64,000 bases of DNA from an uncultured Pelagimonas sp. (GCA_947497905.1 CANMIH010000013.1:62001-126000), one strand, 5' to 3'; positions 17,305 through 26,889 are shown, numbered from the stretch's first letter. The notes: generated by a model not told the origin, from the letters alone. A program made the numbers and translations.

Positions 17305-18433
17305 ATGCTGATAGACATTTTTGCCCGCCGCTATGAGAAACAGACGCTTCGCGACAGCTTTGAGCAACGCGATAGCCGTCTCCTTGTTCAAGCATTCCGC
17401 ATACTAGCTGAGGACATGTATCCGTATTACAGAGACGGCAAGGAAGACACCATTGGGGTCGCTTTCTGGACCGGTTTGCACAGCAACATGTCACGCGAAC
17501 TTGGGGTGAAGGAGCTGTCGCCAATATGGTTTTCATACACAACCAAGTGGAACGGGAATGATCACGTTCAGACCCACAAAAATGCAATGGTCACTGTCTG
17601 TGAAAACTGGTTGACGAAAGCCGTTTCGGGTTCCCCTGACGAACACGTCAAAGAGCGATTGAGCCTGATTGAATTAGGTTTTCGAGGGCGTGAAGCTGAA
17701 ATTAATGCGATGAACGCATCTGCCATCACTGATGGCGAACGACTTGTCGCGTCATTGTCGCGCCCCGGCTTGCGGATGCCAGATGACCCGCAAGCGGGTG
17801 CACGCAAGTGGCGAGAGATGAAAACTGCCGCATTTCGCGCTAGCGTTGAGGAACTAAACGCGCGTTTCCGTCAAGCTAGCTACCCGTTGAACTACCACAA
17901 TGGCTACATCCAAATCTCGACTGACGATGTTGTTCAGCGGGAAATTGAGACACCGTTCTGGGCACTAGTCAGTGATCCCATTTGGGCAAACGTCGACTTG
18001 GATATGAAAGAGGCACTCGACCTTCGCGACAGCGATGGCCGCGACCCAGCCTTCTATGCTGCCCGCGCGTTAGAGAGCACCATCAAAATAATTTCTGACC
18101 AAAAGGGATGGACCCACGGCGGCGAAAAGGGTGCTCACAATTACATCGACAACCTTGCATCGAAGAAGAACGGCTTCATTTCGTCTTGGGAAGGCGCGTC
18201 ATTAAAGGACTTCTTTACACATGTCCGCAACCCTTTTGGGCATGGCGCAGGTAGTTCGCAAATGCCGAGACTTTCGCGCCCGCAGACCGAATGGGCTATC
18301 GAATTTGGAATGAGTTGGATCAAGAATCTCATTCGTCGCTTATGACACAACCATCAGTTTGCAGTGTCCGCTTCTCTGCGGATAGTCGTTATTGGGGCGA
18401 AGCGCAGCATCGGTCAATTTGAGCTCAAAGCGG
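17164..18433. repeat. Short direct repeats flanking the HEPN-like gene
   Basis: The 10-base sequence CTCAAAGCGG occurs at 17164-17173 and 18424-18433 in the same orientation, bracketing the gene and its upstream leader. This could be a chance match, a marine intergenic repeat, or a footprint of insertion. It is too short to decide alone. Confidence 0.35.
17305..18345 (+). CDS. AbiJ_NTD4-like protein with C-terminal HEPN-type motif, candidate defence gene
   Basis: About 346 residues from the ATG at 17305 (a TTG at 17287 is also in frame). The N-terminal 120 residues (IDIFARRYE, DSFEQRD, ELGVKELSP, VCENWLT) recall the AbiJ N-terminal domain 4 of abortive-infection proteins. The C-terminal part is helical and contains R308-NPFG-H313, matching the RX4-6H ribonuclease motif of HEPN domains, in the context THVRNPFGHGAG. 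The gene is visibly more AT-rich than its neighbours and stands alone between DUF1353 and lepA. A toxin-like RNase used in phage defence is a plausible inference; the family call is from memory of such sequences. Confidence 0.6.
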   Translation: MLIDIFARRYEKQTLRDSFEQRDSRLLVQAFRILAEDMYPYYRDGKEDTIGVAFWTGLHSNMSRELGVKELSPIWFSYTTKWNGNDHVQTHKNAMVTVCENWLTKAVSGSPDEHVKERLSLIELGFRGREAEINAMNASAITDGERLVASLSRPGLRMPDDPQAGARKWREMKTAAFRASVEELNARFRQASYPLNYHNGYIQISTDDVVQREIETPFWALVSDPIWANVDLDMKEALDLRDSDGRDPAFYAARALESTIKIISDQKGWTHGGEKGAHNYIDNLASKKNGFISSWEGASLKDFFTHVRNPFGHGAGSSQMPRLSRPQTEWAIEFGMSWIKNLIRRL

Positions 18434-18489
18434 CCATCGCGCTCTGAGCCTCTAGGGCTCTGACAGATACCTCATGCTGTAAAATGCGA

Positions 18490-18514
18490 AAAACCCGGCG
18501 CTTGGCCGGGTTTT
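18490..18514 (-). terminator. Terminator downstream of lepA
   Basis: AAAACCCGGC (18490-18499) pairs with GCCGGGTTTT (18505-18514). A tracts and T tracts on both sides make it usable in both directions. It lies directly after the lepA stop. Confidence 0.88.
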
Positions 18515-18517
18515 CTT

Positions 18518-20320
18518 TTAGTTGTCCATTTTGAGGGCCGAGATAAAGGCCTCTTGTGGGATGTCGACTTTGCCGAACTGCCGCATCTTTTTCTTACCGG
18601 CCTTCTGTTTCTCCAGAAGTTTTTTCTTCCGGGTGGCGTCGCCGCCGTAACATTTCGCGGTCACGTCCTTGCGCATCGCCGACAGGGTTTCGCGGGCAAT
18701 CACTTTGCCGCCAATCGCTGCCTGAATTGGGATTTTGAACATGTGGCGCGGGATCAGATCCTTGAGCTTTTCACACATGGCACGGCCCCGGGTCTCGGCC
18801 CGGTCGCGGTGTACCATGGTTGAGAGCGCATCCACCGGTTCGTCGTTCACAAGGATCGACATTTTGACAAGGTTGTCCTGACGGTATTCTTCCATCTGGT
18901 AGTCAAACGAGGCATAGCCCTTGGTCACGGATTTCAGACGGTCGTAGAAGTCAAACACCACTTCGTTCAGCGGCAGGTCATAGACCGCCATGGCGCGCGT
19001 GCCGGCATAGGTCAGATCCAACTGGATACCACGACGGTCCTGACAGAGCTTCAGCACATCGCCCAGATATTCATCAGGCACCATGATGGTTGCTTTGATG
19101 CGCGGCTCTTCCAGGTGGTCGATGGTGGACGGGTCGGGCATGTCGGCCGGGTTGTGCAGATCGATCATGGTCCCGTCTTTCATGTAGACGTGATAGATCA
19201 CAGACGGCGCGGTGGTGATCAGATCGATGTTGTATTCGCGTTCAATCCGGTCGCGGATCACTTCGAGGTGCAGCAGACCGAGGAAGCCACAGCGGAAGCC
19301 AAAGCCAAGTGCCGCCGAGGTCTCCATCTCATAGGAGAAGGAGGCGTCGTTCAGCGCCAGCTTTTCAATCGCTGTGCGCATGTCTTCAAACTCGGCGGTG
19401 TCGACCGGGAACAGGCCACAGAACACCACAGGCTGGGCGGGTTTAAAGCCATCCAGCGCGGTTTCCGTGCGACGTTTGTCATGGGTGATGGTGTCACCCA
19501 CGCGGGTGTCGCGCACCTGTTTGATCGAGGCGGTCAGGAAGCCGATCTCGCCCGGGCCAAGCACATCGATGTTTTCCATCTGCGGACGGAAAACACCAAT
19601 GCGGTCGACACTATAGCGCGCGTCGGTCTGCATCATGCGGATGATGTCACCTTTTTTCAGCTGACCATCCATGATGCGCACCAGAACAACAACGCCCAGA
19701 TAGGGGTCGTACCAGCTGTCAACCAGCATGGCTTTCAAAGGCGCGTCGGGGTCACCGGATTCGGGCGAGGGCAGGCGATTGACGATGGCTTCGAGCACGT
19801 CCGGGATACCGATGCCGGTTTTCGCAGAAATCAGGCAGGCGTCCGAGGCGTCAATGCCAATCACGTCTTCGATCTGTTCGGCCACACGGTCGGGTTCGGC
19901 GGCGGGCAGGTCCACCTTGTTCAGAACCGGCACGATCTCGTGGTCGGCTTCAATAGCGGTATAGACGTTCGCCAGCGTCTGCGCCTCAACCCCTTGGGAG
20001 GCGTCGACAACCAGAAGCGAGCCTTCCACGGCTTTCATCGAGCGCGAGACTTCATAGGCAAAGTCCACGTGGCCGGGGGTGTCGATCAGGTTCAGCACAT
20101 AGTCGTTGCCATCCGCTGCGGTGTAGTCAATCCGCACGGTGTTGGCTTTGATGGTGATGCCGCGCTCCCGCTCGATATCCATGGAATCGAGCAGTTGTGC
20201 CTGCATATCCCGCTCTTTAACGGTGCCGGTTTGCTGAATAAGCCGGTCGGCCAGGGTGGATTTCCCGTGGTCGATGTGGGCTACGATGGAGAAATTGCGG
20301 ATGCGATCAAGAGGCGTCAT
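18518..20320 (-). CDS. lepA: Elongation factor 4 (LepA)
   Basis: A 600-residue translational GTPase that acts on stalled or mis-translocated ribosomes. It begins [20 protein letters not shown], with the G1 motif [10 protein letters not shown]3 DTPGHVDF and G4 NKVD all intact. The LepA-specific C-terminal domain ends in KRKK-like basic residues before the stop. The ATG at 20320 is chosen over a 12-codon longer reading because it starts the conserved sequence. Confidence 0.98.
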   Translation of the reverse strand: MTPLDRIRNFSIVAHIDHGKSTLADRLIQQTGTVKERDMQAQLLDSMDIERERGITIKANTVRIDYTAADGNDYVLNLIDTPGHVDFAYEVSRSMKAVEGSLLVVDASQGVEAQTLANVYTAIEADHEIVPVLNKVDLPAAEPDRVAEQIEDVIGIDASDACLISAKTGIGIPDVLEAIVNRLPSPESGDPDAPLKAMLVDSWYDPYLGVVVLVRIMDGQLKKGDIIRMMQTDARYSVDRIGVFRPQMENIDVLGPGEIGFLTASIKQVRDTRVGDTITHDKRRTETALDGFKPAQPVVFCGLFPVDTAEFEDMRTAIEKLALNDASFSYEMETSAALGFGFRCGFLGLLHLEVIRDRIEREYNIDLITTAPSVIYHVYMKDGTMIDLHNPADMPDPSTIDHLEEPRIKATIMVPDEYLGDVLKLCQDRRGIQLDLTYAGTRAMAVYDLPLNEVVFDFYDRLKSVTKGYASFDYQMEEYRQDNLVKMSILVNDEPVDALSTMVHRDRAETRGRAMCEKLKDLIPRHMFKIPIQAAIGGKVIARETLSAMRKDVTAKCYGGDATRKKKLLEKQKAGKKKMRQFGKVDIPQEAFISALKMDN

Positions 20321-20475
20321 GCCACGGCATATGCGGTGGATTCTTGAACGGGTCAAGATGGCTTGTGCCCTTTGAGACCGATGATCGTCACTTGGACCCC
20401 ATATAAGAGCCGATTTGGCGCAGGTTCCCGCGAGCCTTGCGGATATGACGGGTTTGACAGGTGTGATGACCTCTG

Positions 20476-20498
20476 TTTATTTTGCGTGATGAAATAAA
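20476..20498 (+). promoter_or_regulatory. AT-rich inverted repeat, candidate XylR operator upstream of xylB
   Basis: TTTATTT (20476-20482) and AAATAAA (20492-20498) form seven-base arms around nine bases, 23 bases before the xylB start. ROK repressors of sugar genes bind AT-rich inverted repeats, and similar repeats lie in the xylR-xylF intergenic region. Confidence 0.55.
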
Positions 20499-20521
20499 TG
20501 ATGCGGTATGGGGAGAGCGGC

Positions 20522-21970
20522 ATGTATTTGGGTCTGGATCTGGGGACCTCGGGACTGCGCGCCCTGTTGGTCGATGAGGGCGGTGTGACAGTGGCTGAGG
20601 CTGAGGCCCACTATGAGGTACGCCACCCGCATCCCGGTTGGAGCGAGCAGGACCCGTCCGATTGGATTCTGGCCTGTGGGTCGGTCATGACCGCGCTGCG
20701 TGACAAAGCCCCAGAGGCCATGGCCGCGTTAAAAGGCATTGGGTTGTCGGGACATATGCACGGAGCTGTGGCACTGGATGGGCAGGGTGACGTCATCCGA
20801 CCTTGCATTTTGTGGAACGATACCCGGTCGGCAGAGCAAGCGGTCAGGCTTGATGCCTTGCCCGGCGTGCGGGAGGTCTCGGGCAATATCGTGTTCCCCG
20901 GGTTCACGGCCCCCAAACTGGCATGGATGGCCGAACATGAGCCCGATCTGTTTGCCCGCATCGATAAGGTCTTGTTGCCCAAAGACTATCTGGTCATGTG
21001 GATGACGGGCGAGGTGGTCAGCGATATGTCAGATGCCTCCGGATCGTCTTGGCTCGATACCGGCGCAAGGGTCTGGTCGGATGATCTGCTGGCGGCCAGT
21101 GGGATGCGGGCGGATCAAATGCCGCGCGTGGTTGAGGGCTGCGCGCGCGTCGGGGAGCTTCGCGCGCCGCTTGTGGCGGACTGGGGTATCTCCGGCCCCG
21201 TGACGGTTGCGGCTGGCGGGGCGGACAATGCCGTGGCGGCCTGCGGCGTTGGATGTTTTGCTGAGGGGCAGGGATTTGTATCGCTTGGGACCTCTGGTGT
21301 GTTGTTGGCGGCGAAGGACAGCTTTGCGCCTGATCCGGCGACTGCGGTGCATACCTTTTGCCACGCGGTGCCGGATCGCTGGTATCAGATGGGGGTTATT
21401 CTGGCCGCGACGGATTGCCTGAACTGGTTGTCCAAACGCTTGAAAAAGACGCCTGCAGAGCTGGCTGGGCTTTTAGGAGACGTGAGCGGCCCTTCGGATG
21501 TTTTGTTCCTTCCCTATCTCTCAGGCGAGCGCACGCCGCATAATGACAGCGATATTCGCGGGGCCTTTGTTGGCTTGGGGGTCGACACGGATGACGCCAC
21601 CTTGGTGCAGGCTGTGATGGAGGGCGTGTGTTTTGCTCTGCGGGATTGTCACGAGGCGCTAAAGGCTACGGGCACGGACTTGAAGTCAGTCCTGGCGATT
21701 GGAGGGGGCACCAAATCGGCATTCTGGGTTGAAACACTGGCCACTGTTTTGGACCTGCCGCTGGATCTTCCCGACGCAGGAGAGTTTGGCGCGGCACTGG
21801 GGGCGGCACACCTGGCGCGTGTTGCTGTGACGGGAGAGATGCCCGAAACCGTTATGACCCGGCCAAAAATAGCAGGCACTATCCACCCTCGGGATGACTT
21901 GCGAGAGGCCTATGACGCGGCCTATCATCGGTTCACCAGGTTGTACCCAGTGATGAAGGATGTTGTGTGA
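20522..21970 (+). CDS. xylB: Xylulokinase
   Basis: A 482-residue FGGY-family kinase that phosphorylates D-xylulose to xylulose 5-phosphate. The N-terminal phosphate-1 loop GLDLGTSGLRALL, SGHMHGAV, the substrate aspartate region GGADNAVAACG and the adenosine motif AIGGGTKSAFW are all present. GGGGAGAG supports the ATG at 20522. It begins an operon whose next gene overlaps its stop by one base (TGATG) and lies 5 kb upstream of the other xyl genes. Confidence 0.95.
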   Translation: MYLGLDLGTSGLRALLVDEGGVTVAEAEAHYEVRHPHPGWSEQDPSDWILACGSVMTALRDKAPEAMAALKGIGLSGHMHGAVALDGQGDVIRPCILWNDTRSAEQAVRLDALPGVREVSGNIVFPGFTAPKLAWMAEHEPDLFARIDKVLLPKDYLVMWMTGEVVSDMSDASGSSWLDTGARVWSDDLLAASGMRADQMPRVVEGCARVGELRAPLVADWGISGPVTVAAGGADNAVAACGVGCFAEGQGFVSLGTSGVLLAAKDSFAPDPATAVHTFCHAVPDRWYQMGVILAATDCLNWLSKRLKKTPAELAGLLGDVSGPSDVLFLPYLSGERTPHNDSDIRGAFVGLGVDTDDATLVQAVMEGVCFALRDCHEALKATGTDLKSVLAIGGGTKSAFWVETLATVLDLPLDLPDAGEFGAALGAAHLARVAVTGEMPETVMTRPKIAGTIHPRDDLREAYDAAYHRFTRLYPVMKDVV

Positions 21971-23250
21971 TGCGGTGGATGGTTGTTGCGCTTTGGCCGG
22001 GGGTGGTGATGGCGCAGGATCTCGCCCCGCCCGTCTTTCCTGATCATGATCCGGCCAAAGTGTCATTGGGTCAGCTTTTGTTTTACGACCCGATCCTGTC
22101 CGGCAACCGCAACATTGCCTGCGCCACATGCCACCACCCCAAGATGGGCACGGCGGATGCGGTGTCTTTGTCGCTGGGCGAGGGGGCTGTTGGGTTGGGG
22201 CGCAATCGCCATGTCGCGGGCCCAGACAATGTGCCCGAGCAACGTATCCCTCGCAATGCGCCGGCCTTGTTTAACCTTGGTGCCACGGAATACAGCGTGA
22301 TGTTCCATGATGGTCGGCTGGAAATTGACCCAAGCCAGCCCGGAGGGATGCGCAATCCGCTGGGGGTGGCTTTGCCAGAGGGGCTCGATAGCATTCTCGC
22401 GGCGCAATCCATGTTCCCCGTGTTGTCCGCCGATGAGATGGCGGGGCACTATTCGGAAAACGAAGTGGCCGAGGCCGTGCGCCTAGGGCAGAGCTTTGAA
22501 GCCTGGGATCGGATTGCGGCCCGTGTGGCGGCAGAGCCCGGATACCGCCCCTTGTTTGATGGGGTCTACGGTGAGGGGAGTGAAATCCGCTATGTCGAGA
22601 TCGCCAATGCGCTTGGGGCCTTTATGGATGTGGAATGGCGCGCGGTGAACAGTCCTTTCGATCGTTACCTGATGGAAGGCACACCTTTGTCCGCGCAGGC
22701 CGAACTGGGCCGTGAGTTGTTTTATGGCCGGGCACAGTGCTCGACCTGCCATTCAGGCTGGTTTCAGACTGATCACCGTTTCCATGCAATTGCGCTGCCG
22801 CAGGTCGGCCCGGGCAAAGCCGCACGGTTCGAAAACCACGCCCGGGATGAGGGCCGGATGCGGGTGACGGGGCAGGCCGAAGATGCCTATGCGTTCCGGA
22901 CGCCTTCGTTGCGTAATGTGACCTTGACCGCGCCCTATGGGCATGATGGAGCTTATGCCGAATTGTCGGATATGGTGCGCCATCATCTCGATCCTGTGCC
23001 CTCACTTATGGGGTATCAGGGCGACAAGGCGGTGTTCCTAAAGCTTGACGGCGCGGATGACTGGAAAGCGCAGGGGGATTTGGCCGAGCTCACCAAAATT
23101 GCCGCGGCCAGTGATCTGGAGCCGATGGTTTTAAACGATGGCGATATTGCCGCCATCCTGGCCTTTCTGAAATCGCTTGAGGATTTGGACTGGCAAAATC
23201 GGATGGGTGTGCCGGACTCTGTGCCAAGTGGCTTGCCCGTGGATCGCTAA
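21970..23250 (+). CDS. MauG/cytochrome c peroxidase-family di-heme protein
   Basis: A 426-residue periplasmic protein with a short signal sequence ending near VVMAQD. Two c-type heme sites are visible: CATCH at residues 51-55 and CSTCH at 257-261. The arrangement, and conserved segments such as RNAPALFNLG and RTPSLRNVTLTAPYGHDGAY, match the CcpA/MauG family, which uses H2O2 or oxidises protein or small-molecule substrates. It overlaps the xylB stop (TGATG), so it is co-translated with xylulokinase. Its link to xylose use is unknown. Confidence 0.88.
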   Translation: MRWMVVALWPGVVMAQDLAPPVFPDHDPAKVSLGQLLFYDPILSGNRNIACATCHHPKMGTADAVSLSLGEGAVGLGRNRHVAGPDNVPEQRIPRNAPALFNLGATEYSVMFHDGRLEIDPSQPGGMRNPLGVALPEGLDSILAAQSMFPVLSADEMAGHYSENEVAEAVRLGQSFEAWDRIAARVAAEPGYRPLFDGVYGEGSEIRYVEIANALGAFMDVEWRAVNSPFDRYLMEGTPLSAQAELGRELFYGRAQCSTCHSGWFQTDHRFHAIALPQVGPGKAARFENHARDEGRMRVTGQAEDAYAFRTPSLRNVTLTAPYGHDGAYAELSDMVRHHLDPVPSLMGYQGDKAVFLKLDGADDWKAQGDLAELTKIAAASDLEPMVLNDGDIAAILAFLKSLEDLDWQNRMGVPDSVPSGLPVDR

Positions 23251-23286
23251 CAGTCCCCCTTTGGCTTTTAGCACTTGAGGCCTGTC

Positions 23287-24156
23287 ATGTTTGAAGAGTT
23301 CCAATCGCACGTAATTGATGTGGAGGGCGCCTCTATTCACCTGCGTGTTGGGGGATCGGGTCCGGCGTTACTGCTGCTGCACGGATATCCGCAAAGCCAC
23401 GCGATGTGGCATCAAATGGCGCCAGAGCTTGCGAAGTCCTATCGGGTGATCGTGGCGGATTTGCGCGGATACGGGGCCTCGGTGTGTCACAACGAAGATT
23501 ACACCTTTCGGGCCATGGCGGGGGATATGCTGGCGGTGATGACGGCGCTTGGCGAAGAGCGTTTTGATCTCATCGGGCATGACCGGGGCGCGCGGGTGTC
23601 GCATCGGATGGTGATGGATGCACCGGACCGGCTGCGCTCGGTGGCGATCTTGGATATTCTGCCAACGCTGGATGTCTGGCGTCTGATGGATGCGGAACTG
23701 GCCAAGCGGTACTACCATTGGGGATTTCTGGCTCAACCCGGTGACATGCCGCAGCGCCTTATTAACTCGGATCCGGTGTTTTATCTGCGCAACGCGCTGG
23801 GCGCTCTGTCGGGGCAGATCGAGATGTTTCACCCCGAGGCCCTGTCAGACTACGAGGCGGCGGCACGCAGGCCCGAGGTGGTTCGCGCCTGGTGCGGTGA
23901 CTATCGTGCCGGTGCCTATGACGATCTGGACGTCGATCGTGCTGATCTTGGGCGGAAGGTTGATCTGCCCTGTCTGGTGCTCTGGGGAACGCGCGGCGTT
24001 GTTGATCTGCATGAAGACCCCGTAACGCTGTGGCGGAACTGGTTCCCGCAGGCCCGTGGGCAGGGCATTGAGGCCGGGCATTTCCTTGTCGAAGAATGCC
24101 CGGACGAGGTGTTGCCTCTGCTTCGCGCACATTTGGACGCAGTCAGTCGCGTGTGA
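23287..24156 (+). CDS. Alpha/beta hydrolase, haloacetate dehalogenase-like
   Basis: A 289-residue alpha/beta hydrolase with HGYPQS (oxyanion region) and the nucleophile aspartate in GHDRGARVSHR. Arginines directly after the nucleophile and three residues further, the HW pair in YYHWGF, and the tyrosine in DYRAGAYDD all match the halide-binding residues described for fluoroacetate dehalogenases. The histidine is in EAGHFLVEE. Epoxide hydrolase is an alternative. It lies 36 bases after the MauG-like gene, within the xylB operon. Confidence 0.75.
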   Translation: MFEEFQSHVIDVEGASIHLRVGGSGPALLLLHGYPQSHAMWHQMAPELAKSYRVIVADLRGYGASVCHNEDYTFRAMAGDMLAVMTALGEERFDLIGHDRGARVSHRMVMDAPDRLRSVAILDILPTLDVWRLMDAELAKRYYHWGFLAQPGDMPQRLINSDPVFYLRNALGALSGQIEMFHPEALSDYEAAARRPEVVRAWCGDYRAGAYDDLDVDRADLGRKVDLPCLVLWGTRGVVDLHEDPVTLWRNWFPQARGQGIEAGHFLVEECPDEVLPLLRAHLDAVSRV

Positions 24157-25639
24157 TCTCAACCGCCGTATTGGCCTTGGCATTTTGCCAGTCAGAGGTG
24201 CTTTGGTCAGGCCAGATAACCCGCAATCTGGCCGAAGTCGCGGCGCCCAGTCCGAAATGCTCAGGGCCTGATTGACCTGAGGCATGGCCGCCGCCGATGG
24301 TCTGTTCGCGGATGTGACAGCGATCCGCAAAGCAGACTTCGAGATGTGCGCCAATCGCATTGCGGTTTGGGCTGGTCTGCCGCACTGAAACGGTGATCCA
24401 ATTGCCTCTGGCACTCGTGTTTTCAAAGAGTTCCAGATCTGATCCCCGATTGACCACGGCCAGATCCAAATCGCCATCCAGATCCAGATCGATCAAAGCG
24501 GCGCCTCGGCTCTTTGCCATGCTGGCCACCCCTGCGGCGGTGGATCCTTCAGAGAATCGCCCATCTGGTGCCTGCATCAGCAAAGAATTGGGGTCTTTCA
24601 TCGCGGCGGAGGGCATGAGTTCAACATTGCCTTTGGCGACAAAAATATCGTCCAGCCCATCGTTGTTTACATCGCCAAAGGCCGCATGCCATCCGGTGGA
24701 AGGCCGTCCATCCCCACCGGTATGGGGTCGATGTGCCGTGGTGCCCCGGTCATAGGTGGCATCGCGATAGGTTGGCGAATTGGCACCGCCGTCAAAGGTC
24801 TGAAACTTCTGGTCGCCCATCGAGGTCAGATAAACATCAGCAAACCCATCACCTGAGAGATCACGCGAGGCAATGCCCATGCCCCAGATCTGGGTGCGCT
24901 GCCATCCATCCGCCGCCTCATAGAGACGTGGGGTCTGTTCCATCGCCCAAAGCTGTTCTTCGCCGTCGCGCACGTAATAATGCCGGTCATTTGACACCCG
25001 CAGATCCTGACGACCTGTGCGGGACCAGTCGGTAAAGAGCATGGAGAGCGCACAATGACCTGTCAGGCGAAGCGGGTCGCTATACCGGTCGCCCTCTGGA
25101 CGATACAGCAGCGTGTCATCGCAGGCTTCAAATGGACCCTCTGGGTCGCTGCGATCAACATAGGTGCCAAAGGCCAATGTGGGCAGGGTCTGCCCGGGCT
25201 CCCAGGTTGCTGAAAAGGCGGTGGTCCAGTGATCATCGCTGGAAAACCCAAGGTCAAATTCGGTGAACTGACAATTGCCCAAACCGCGCATCATCTTGTC
25301 GGGACCGGCTCGCAGAAGCGCCAGATCCAGAATGCCGTCTCCATCGATGTCGATGGGATAGGCCCCGGTCAGCCCGGTCAGGGCCAAGGTATCCGGTGTT
25401 TCTTCTGAAAAGGTCATCCCCGGCGCGTTCAGAAAAAGTTGCGAGGGGGAATCGCCTCCGGCCGCAAAAAGTTCGGGCAATCCATCACCCGAGCAATCAA
25501 AGGCAGCGACGCCGCCACCGACGTAATGCTCCCATCCGCCGGTGTAGACGTGTGAGGGTATCTCACGTTGGATAAAGCTCGGGTCGGCCATGGCGGGTGT
25601 CGCGAGGCTCAGCGCCAGAACGAATACATCAGGCCGCAT
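24143..25639 (-). CDS. FG-GAP/VCBS repeat protein with ASPIC/UnbV domain
   Basis: A 498-residue exported protein (signal peptide ending ATPAMA). It holds several calcium-loop repeats of the DxDGDGxxDL type (for example DIDGDGILDLAL, DLDLDGDLDLAV) that form a beta-propeller, and ends with an ASPIC/UnbV domain (GNWITVSVRQ ... GAHLEVCF ... GGGHASGQSG). Such proteins are extracellular or periplasmic, with no firm function. Its start overlaps the ROK gene stop by 11 bases, so it is translated from the regulator's message; its 3' end overlaps the convergent hydrolase by 14 bases. Confidence 0.85.
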   Translation of the reverse strand: MRPDVFVLALSLATPAMADPSFIQREIPSHVYTGGWEHYVGGGVAAFDCSGDGLPELFAAGGDSPSQLFLNAPGMTFSEETPDTLALTGLTGAYPIDIDGDGILDLALLRAGPDKMMRGLGNCQFTEFDLGFSSDDHWTTAFSATWEPGQTLPTLAFGTYVDRSDPEGPFEACDDTLLYRPEGDRYSDPLRLTGHCALSMLFTDWSRTGRQDLRVSNDRHYYVRDGEEQLWAMEQTPRLYEAADGWQRTQIWGMGIASRDLSGDGFADVYLTSMGDQKFQTFDGGANSPTYRDATYDRGTTAHRPHTGGDGRPSTGWHAAFGDVNNDGLDDIFVAKGNVELMPSAAMKDPNSLLMQAPDGRFSEGSTAAGVASMAKSRGAALIDLDLDGDLDLAVVNRGSDLELFENTSARGNWITVSVRQTSPNRNAIGAHLEVCFADRCHIREQTIGGGHASGQSGPEHFGLGAATSARLRVIWPDQSTSDWQNAKANTAVEITRD

Positions 25640-26852
25640 CTTTCGACAGCTCCTTGACCTTCAGAGCGGAGACTTCTTCGATGGCATATGCGGCTGCCCC
25701 CTTGGCCCACATCTCGTCGCCCCAGGCGTGAATGCGAATCTCTGGCAAGGGCGCATCGATTTGAATGACGGAATTGCGCATCTGTTCTGCAACGCGGTCC
25801 GCACTGAGGTAGTCAAACGACAGTCGCCCACCGGAGAGAATAATCAGTTTAGGGTCAAAAATATTGACGACATTTGCAAGACCAAGCGCAAACATGCGAC
25901 CGGCCCGTTCAAAGATGGACTGGGCCAGTGGGTCACCGGATTCGGCGTTTTTCACAAGTTCAGTGATATGGTTCAGTGGGCGGTCTCGATCCATGATGTT
26001 GGCCTCGCGCAGCAGAGCGTAATCCCCGACATAGGCTTCGAGGCACCCACGCTGACCACATTGACACAAGGCCCCTTCCAGCTGGACTTTGGTGTGGCCG
26101 AATTCCGCACCACAGCCGCGTGCGCCGCGATAGATCTTGCCGCCTGAAATGATTCCCATACCCACACCGTGTTCGACGGTGATGACAACAAAGTCGCTTT
26201 CATTGCGTGCCTTGCCAAAGAGGTGTTCCGCCTTGGCCACCAGATTGGCGTCATTGTCGAGGAAGACGGGGCAGGGGGCCTGATCTGCCATCACAGTTCC
26301 GAAATCGACATTTCTCTCGGTAAGTGCTGAAGACCAATAAATAAAATTCCTGCGTGCGTCGACCAATCCGGGGATGGCAAGGCCAATTCCAGAGAGATCC
26401 GACGGCTGGACGTCGGCCAGTTCACAGGTCTCTGCAACCGCCTTCAGGACGGCTTCGCCCAGCTGTTTCGGAGGCATCCGAGGTTCGGTCAGTTGCATGT
26501 CATGGGTGGCGATTTCGTGCCCTTCGAAATCCAGAATCAGGACGGAAATGTGATTGTGGGCAATTTTGACGCCCGCCACTCGGTAGGCCGCGCCGCGCAC
26601 CCGCAGGGCGACACGTGGGCGACCGCGGCGGGCTTCCGGCGGCTGGCTGCTGAGCTCGGGTGTGATCTCTTCAATCAGACCACCTTCCAAAAGCTGAGAG
26701 GTCAGTACCGTGACTGTCGCCGGGCTCAGTTGTGTTTCGCGGGCGATGTCGATTCGGGCGATGCATCCGGCGGCTCGGATCAGATCAAACACCTGAAGTC
26801 GCCCCGCCTCACGTGGGTCAGATGACGGGCTGCTGCGCGTGCTGAGTGTCAT
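25629..26852 (-). CDS. xylR: ROK-family transcriptional regulator, probable XylR repressor
   Basis: A 407-residue repressor. The N-terminal winged helix includes IARIDIARETQLSPATVTVL; the C-terminal sugar-kinase-like domain has the ROK zinc motif CQCGQRGCLE and VEHGVGMGI. It is divergent from xylF and faces the xylose operon, so it most likely represses the xyl genes and releases on xylose. It overlaps the downstream ASPIC/UnbV gene by 11 bases. AT-rich inverted repeats lie in its own promoter region. Confidence 0.88.
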   Translation of the reverse strand: MTLSTRSSPSSDPREAGRLQVFDLIRAAGCIARIDIARETQLSPATVTVLTSQLLEGGLIEEITPELSSQPPEARRGRPRVALRVRGAAYRVAGVKIAHNHISVLILDFEGHEIATHDMQLTEPRMPPKQLGEAVLKAVAETCELADVQPSDLSGIGLAIPGLVDARRNFIYWSSALTERNVDFGTVMADQAPCPVFLDNDANLVAKAEHLFGKARNESDFVVITVEHGVGMGIISGGKIYRGARGCGAEFGHTKVQLEGALCQCGQRGCLEAYVGDYALLREANIMDRDRPLNHITELVKNAESGDPLAQSIFERAGRMFALGLANVVNIFDPKLIILSGGRLSFDYLSADRVAEQMRNSVIQIDAPLPEIRIHAWGDEMWAKGAAAYAIEEVSALKVKELSKDAA

Positions 26853-26889
26853 GATATGTCCTTACTCCTCCTGTCTTCACCGTATTTAA

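Noticed and set aside
17164-18433. An insertion sequence around the HEPN-like gene
   Set aside because: There is no transposase, and the ten-base direct repeat alone is too short to prove insertion.
19115-20347. A 410-codon frame antisense to lepA, and a 604-codon one antisense to uvrB (48992-50806)
   Set aside because: They lie opposite highly conserved genes, have biased low-complexity residues and no ribosome sites.
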